This document shows positions 4,646 to 6,115 of a stretch of 6,115 bases of DNA, piece by piece. The stretch's first letter is position 1. The number at the start of each line of letters is the position of its first letter. This DNA comes from Planctomycetaceae bacterium (GTDB taxonomy: Bacteria > Planctomycetota > Planctomycetia > Pirellulales > Thermoguttaceae). A program made the translations under genes and the position numbers. The notes under the pieces were generated by a model. It saw only the letters and a program-made list of their open reading frames with translations, did not search any database and was not told the origin of the DNA. The stretch is taken from contig JAITST010000509.1 in the NCBI GenBank assembly GCA_031287585.1, positions 1-6,115 on the forward strand, in the 5' to 3' direction.

Positions 4646-5848
4646 ATGAAACGCCGTTTGTTTACTCCCGGTCCTACACAGGTACCGGAAGAGTCGCTTT
4701 TGACTTTGGCTCGGCAAGTTACTCATCATCGTACATTGGATTTTGAGAATTTGTTTGTCGGGTTGGTCACGGGCTTACGGAAAATTTGTATTTCCGCGAC
4801 TGCTGATATTTTGTTTCTCGCTGGCAGCGGAACTGCTGCTATGGAAGCCGCTGTGGTTAATAGTGTCGCACGCGGCGGACGGGCTTTGTGCCTTGTTTCG
4901 GGGAAATTTTCTGAACGTTGGGTTGAGTTGTGTAATGTCTATGGAATTACTCCGGTTGTTTACGAAGTTGAATGGGGTGAACCGTTTGACGCTAACGCCG
5001 TTCGGAAATTTATTTCGGACGGAATCGCTTGCGGTGAACCTATCAACGCGGTTTTTACTACATTGTGCGAAACGAGTACCGGTCTATCACAGGATATTGA
5101 ACACATATCAAAGGCGATTGATGACGCGATTGCAACCGCGTCATCAATAACAGCCGTAACGTCAACGCCCGAACGTCCGCTTCTGATAGTTGACGGGATA
5201 AGTGCTGTTGGCGCGGTGCCTTGCCGGATGGACGATTGGAAGATTGATTTACTTTGTATCGGTGCGCAGAAGGCGTTGATGGGACACGCGGGTGTTGCGA
5301 TTGTCGCGGTTAGTCAAACGGCGTGGCAACGAATCGAACTTGTACCGCGTCAGACTTTTTATCTCGACTTGCTCAAATACCGTAAGAACGCGGCGAAGAA
5401 TACAACGCCTTTCACACCGCCGAAGCCGTTACTCGAAGCGTTACTTGTCAACGTCCGGTCGTTAGTCGAATACGGAATAGAAAACGTTTGGCAACGCACG
5501 TCAAATCTCGCGACGGCGACACGTAACGGTTTTGAAACGGCGGGACTGCAAATTTTTCCGAAGCAACCATCTGACGCAATGACTGTCTGCCTAACTCCTG
5601 AAACGATAGATTACAAACGTTTTATGACCATCGTCGAGCAAAAGTACGGAATCAAGTTCGCGGGCGGACAAGGGATGCTGAAAGGTAAAATTTTCCGTAT
5701 GGCACATTTCGGAATCATAGACGAGTTCGACATAATCGGAGTGATCGGCGCGGTAGAGTTGACGCTACACGAGTTGGGTTACAACGTTCTGGTAGGAACG
5801 GGAGTGGCGGCGGCAATGAAGACGTTGGCGACGGTCCCAAATTCTTAA
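4646..5848 (+). CDS. Class V aminotransferase, alanine/serine-glyoxylate transaminase type
   Basis: A 400-aa PLP-dependent aminotransferase of the Aminotran_5 family, the usual full length. Landmarks in order: TPGPTQVP (7-14), which binds near the substrate; GSGTAAMEAA (60-69) for the PLP phosphate; TTLCETSTG (138-146); VDGISAVGA (182-190) with PLP-ring Asp183; GAQKALM (206-212) with Schiff-base Lys209; KNTTPFTPP (251-259); and GKIFRMAHFG (347-356) with Arg351 for the substrate carboxylate. Relatives transfer amino groups from alanine or serine to glyoxylate; some archaeal members serve as phosphoserine aminotransferase, so a role in serine synthesis is possible. The exact donor cannot be read. 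After Lys209 the usual LPPG-like loop reads GHAG (213-216), which is unusual in my recollection. No Shine-Dalgarno site precedes the ATG. The next gene to the right is not in view, so pairing with serA cannot be judged. Confidence 0.9.
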   Translation: MKRRLFTPGPTQVPEESLLTLARQVTHHRTLDFENLFVGLVTGLRKICISATADILFLAGSGTAAMEAAVVNSVARGGRALCLVSGKFSERWVELCNVYGITPVVYEVEWGEPFDANAVRKFISDGIACGEPINAVFTTLCETSTGLSQDIEHISKAIDDAIATASSITAVTSTPERPLLIVDGISAVGAVPCRMDDWKIDLLCIGAQKALMGHAGVAIVAVSQTAWQRIELVPRQTFYLDLLKYRKNAAKNTTPFTPPKPLLEALLVNVRSLVEYGIENVWQRTSNLATATRNGFETAGLQIFPKQPSDAMTVCLTPETIDYKRFMTIVEQKYGIKFAGGQGMLKGKIFRMAHFGIIDEFDIIGVIGAVELTLHELGYNVLVGTGVAAAMKTLATVPNS

Positions 5849-5865
5849 ACCCGCCAAAATTGATA

Positions 5866-5894
5866 TTGACAGCATTTACGGGTTTTGATACACT
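5866..5894 (+). promoter_or_regulatory. Strong extended -10 promoter TTGACA-17-TACACT
   Basis: -35 TTGACA (5866-5871, 6/6), 17-bp spacer, -10 TACACT (5889-5894, with T1, A2, A4 and T6) preceded by an extended -10 TG at 5886-5887. It starts 18 bp after the aminotransferase stop codon. Predicted transcription start is near 5901, just before two stem-loops. It would drive an RNA or a gene to the right of the window. Confidence 0.68.
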
Positions 5895-5900
5895 CCCCGC

Positions 5901-5980
5901 GCCGTTGGTGGACGCTGAATCAATTTCGACATTCTCGTTCACCAAGTACCGCAATTGTACAACGATATTGCGGTTTACTT
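5901..5980 (+). ncRNA. Candidate structured leader or small RNA with two tandem stem-loops
   Basis: Hairpin 1: TTGGTGGACG (5905-5914) pairs with CGTTCACCAA (5936-5945) over 10 bp with one G-U pair, and GAAT/ATTC (5917-5920 with 5931-5934) extends it inwards. Hairpin 2: ACCGCAAT (5948-5955) pairs perfectly with ATTGCGGT (5967-5974), and AAGT/ACTT can add four pairs over a TT bulge. AAGT overlaps the end of hairpin 1 by two bases. Both lie directly after the predicted start near 5901. No ORF overlaps them and no tRNA fold is possible. The 3' end is not defined; hairpin 2 is followed by TTTACTT, at best a weak terminator. No known RNA family is recognised. Confidence 0.42.
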
Positions 5981-6049
5981 CACTAACAAATCAGGAATTT
6001 TGACTTTATTACAAATCATACATACCAAAATTATTAAAATGCCAACTTT

Positions 6050-6074
6050 GGGGGGCGGCCCCCCCCCCCCCCCC
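6050..6074. repeat. Homopolymer tract: G6-C-G2-C16
   Basis: Six Gs (6050-6055), one C, two Gs and then sixteen Cs (6059-6074). Beyond it the last 41 bases are almost only A and C. A short ATG frame beginning at 6039 passes through the tract and stops within 21 codons, so no gene is supported. The tract stands 41 bases from the end and may be a sequencing or assembly artefact. Confidence 0.85.
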
Positions 6075-6115
6075 AACCACAAAAAGATAAAAAATAAAAC
6101 AAAAACAAAAACATA

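Noticed and set aside
5901..5980. tRNA gene
   Set aside because: The TTCGAC stretch near 5925 hints at a T-loop, but the pairing is two simple hairpins with no acceptor stem, anticodon arm or CCA context.
6000..6028. Second promoter TTGACT-17-TACCAA
   Set aside because: The -10 box matches only half the consensus and the region leads into the poly-C tract with no gene in view.

Overview
This 6.1 kb window is an ordinary bacterial chromosomal segment of moderate GC content. It carries five full-length protein genes, one probable very small gene, and one gene cut by the left edge. No transposase, phage gene, CRISPR array, rRNA or tRNA is visible. The gene types are a standalone GspH-like pseudopilin, an NfeD-like membrane protein, an alanine/serine-glyoxylate-type aminotransferase, a HAD phosphatase and a divergent APH-fold protein. 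Their sequence style, with Shine-Dalgarno sites often absent, resembles Planctomycetota. That assignment is an inference from remembered families, not a search result. The odd length and the poly-C/A-rich right end suggest this may be a whole contig.

Layout, left to right. At 1-61 (minus) is the start of an exported protein, with a good Shine-Dalgarno site and promoter. At 285-473 (minus) is a possible 62-aa one-helix membrane protein behind a consensus TATAAT promoter. At 652-1299 (minus) is a HAD phosphatase. Positions 1338-1481 hold a nested palindromic intergenic element. At 1493-2725 (minus) is a phosphotransferase-fold protein that appears to have lost its catalytic aspartates and carries a Ser/Asn-rich linker. 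Positions 2726-3126 are a divergent intergenic region. At 3127-3777 (plus) is a GspH/FimT-like pseudopilin. It meets tail-to-tail, 17 bp apart, with an NfeD-like protein at 3795-4370 (minus). A structured divergent promoter region (4371-4645) separates that from the aminotransferase at 4646-5848 (plus). From 5849 to the end there is a strong promoter, two adjacent stem-loops, a poly-C tract and an A-rich tail.

The genes do not form an evident pathway: they alternate in strand and most have their own promoter. Six TTGACA/TATAAT-type promoters with 16-17 bp spacers can be read directly, so a sigma70-like factor serves the region.

Four things merit a second look. Several genes change from T-rich at the 5' end to A-rich at the 3' end of the sense strand, and in the pseudopilin gene this reaches the wobble position. 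The kinase-fold protein looks like a pseudokinase. The promoter at 5866-5894 leads directly into two tandem hairpins, suggesting a structured leader or small RNA. The palindromic element between the two left-hand genes looks like a REP/MITE-type repeat. I found no clear new multi-gene system.
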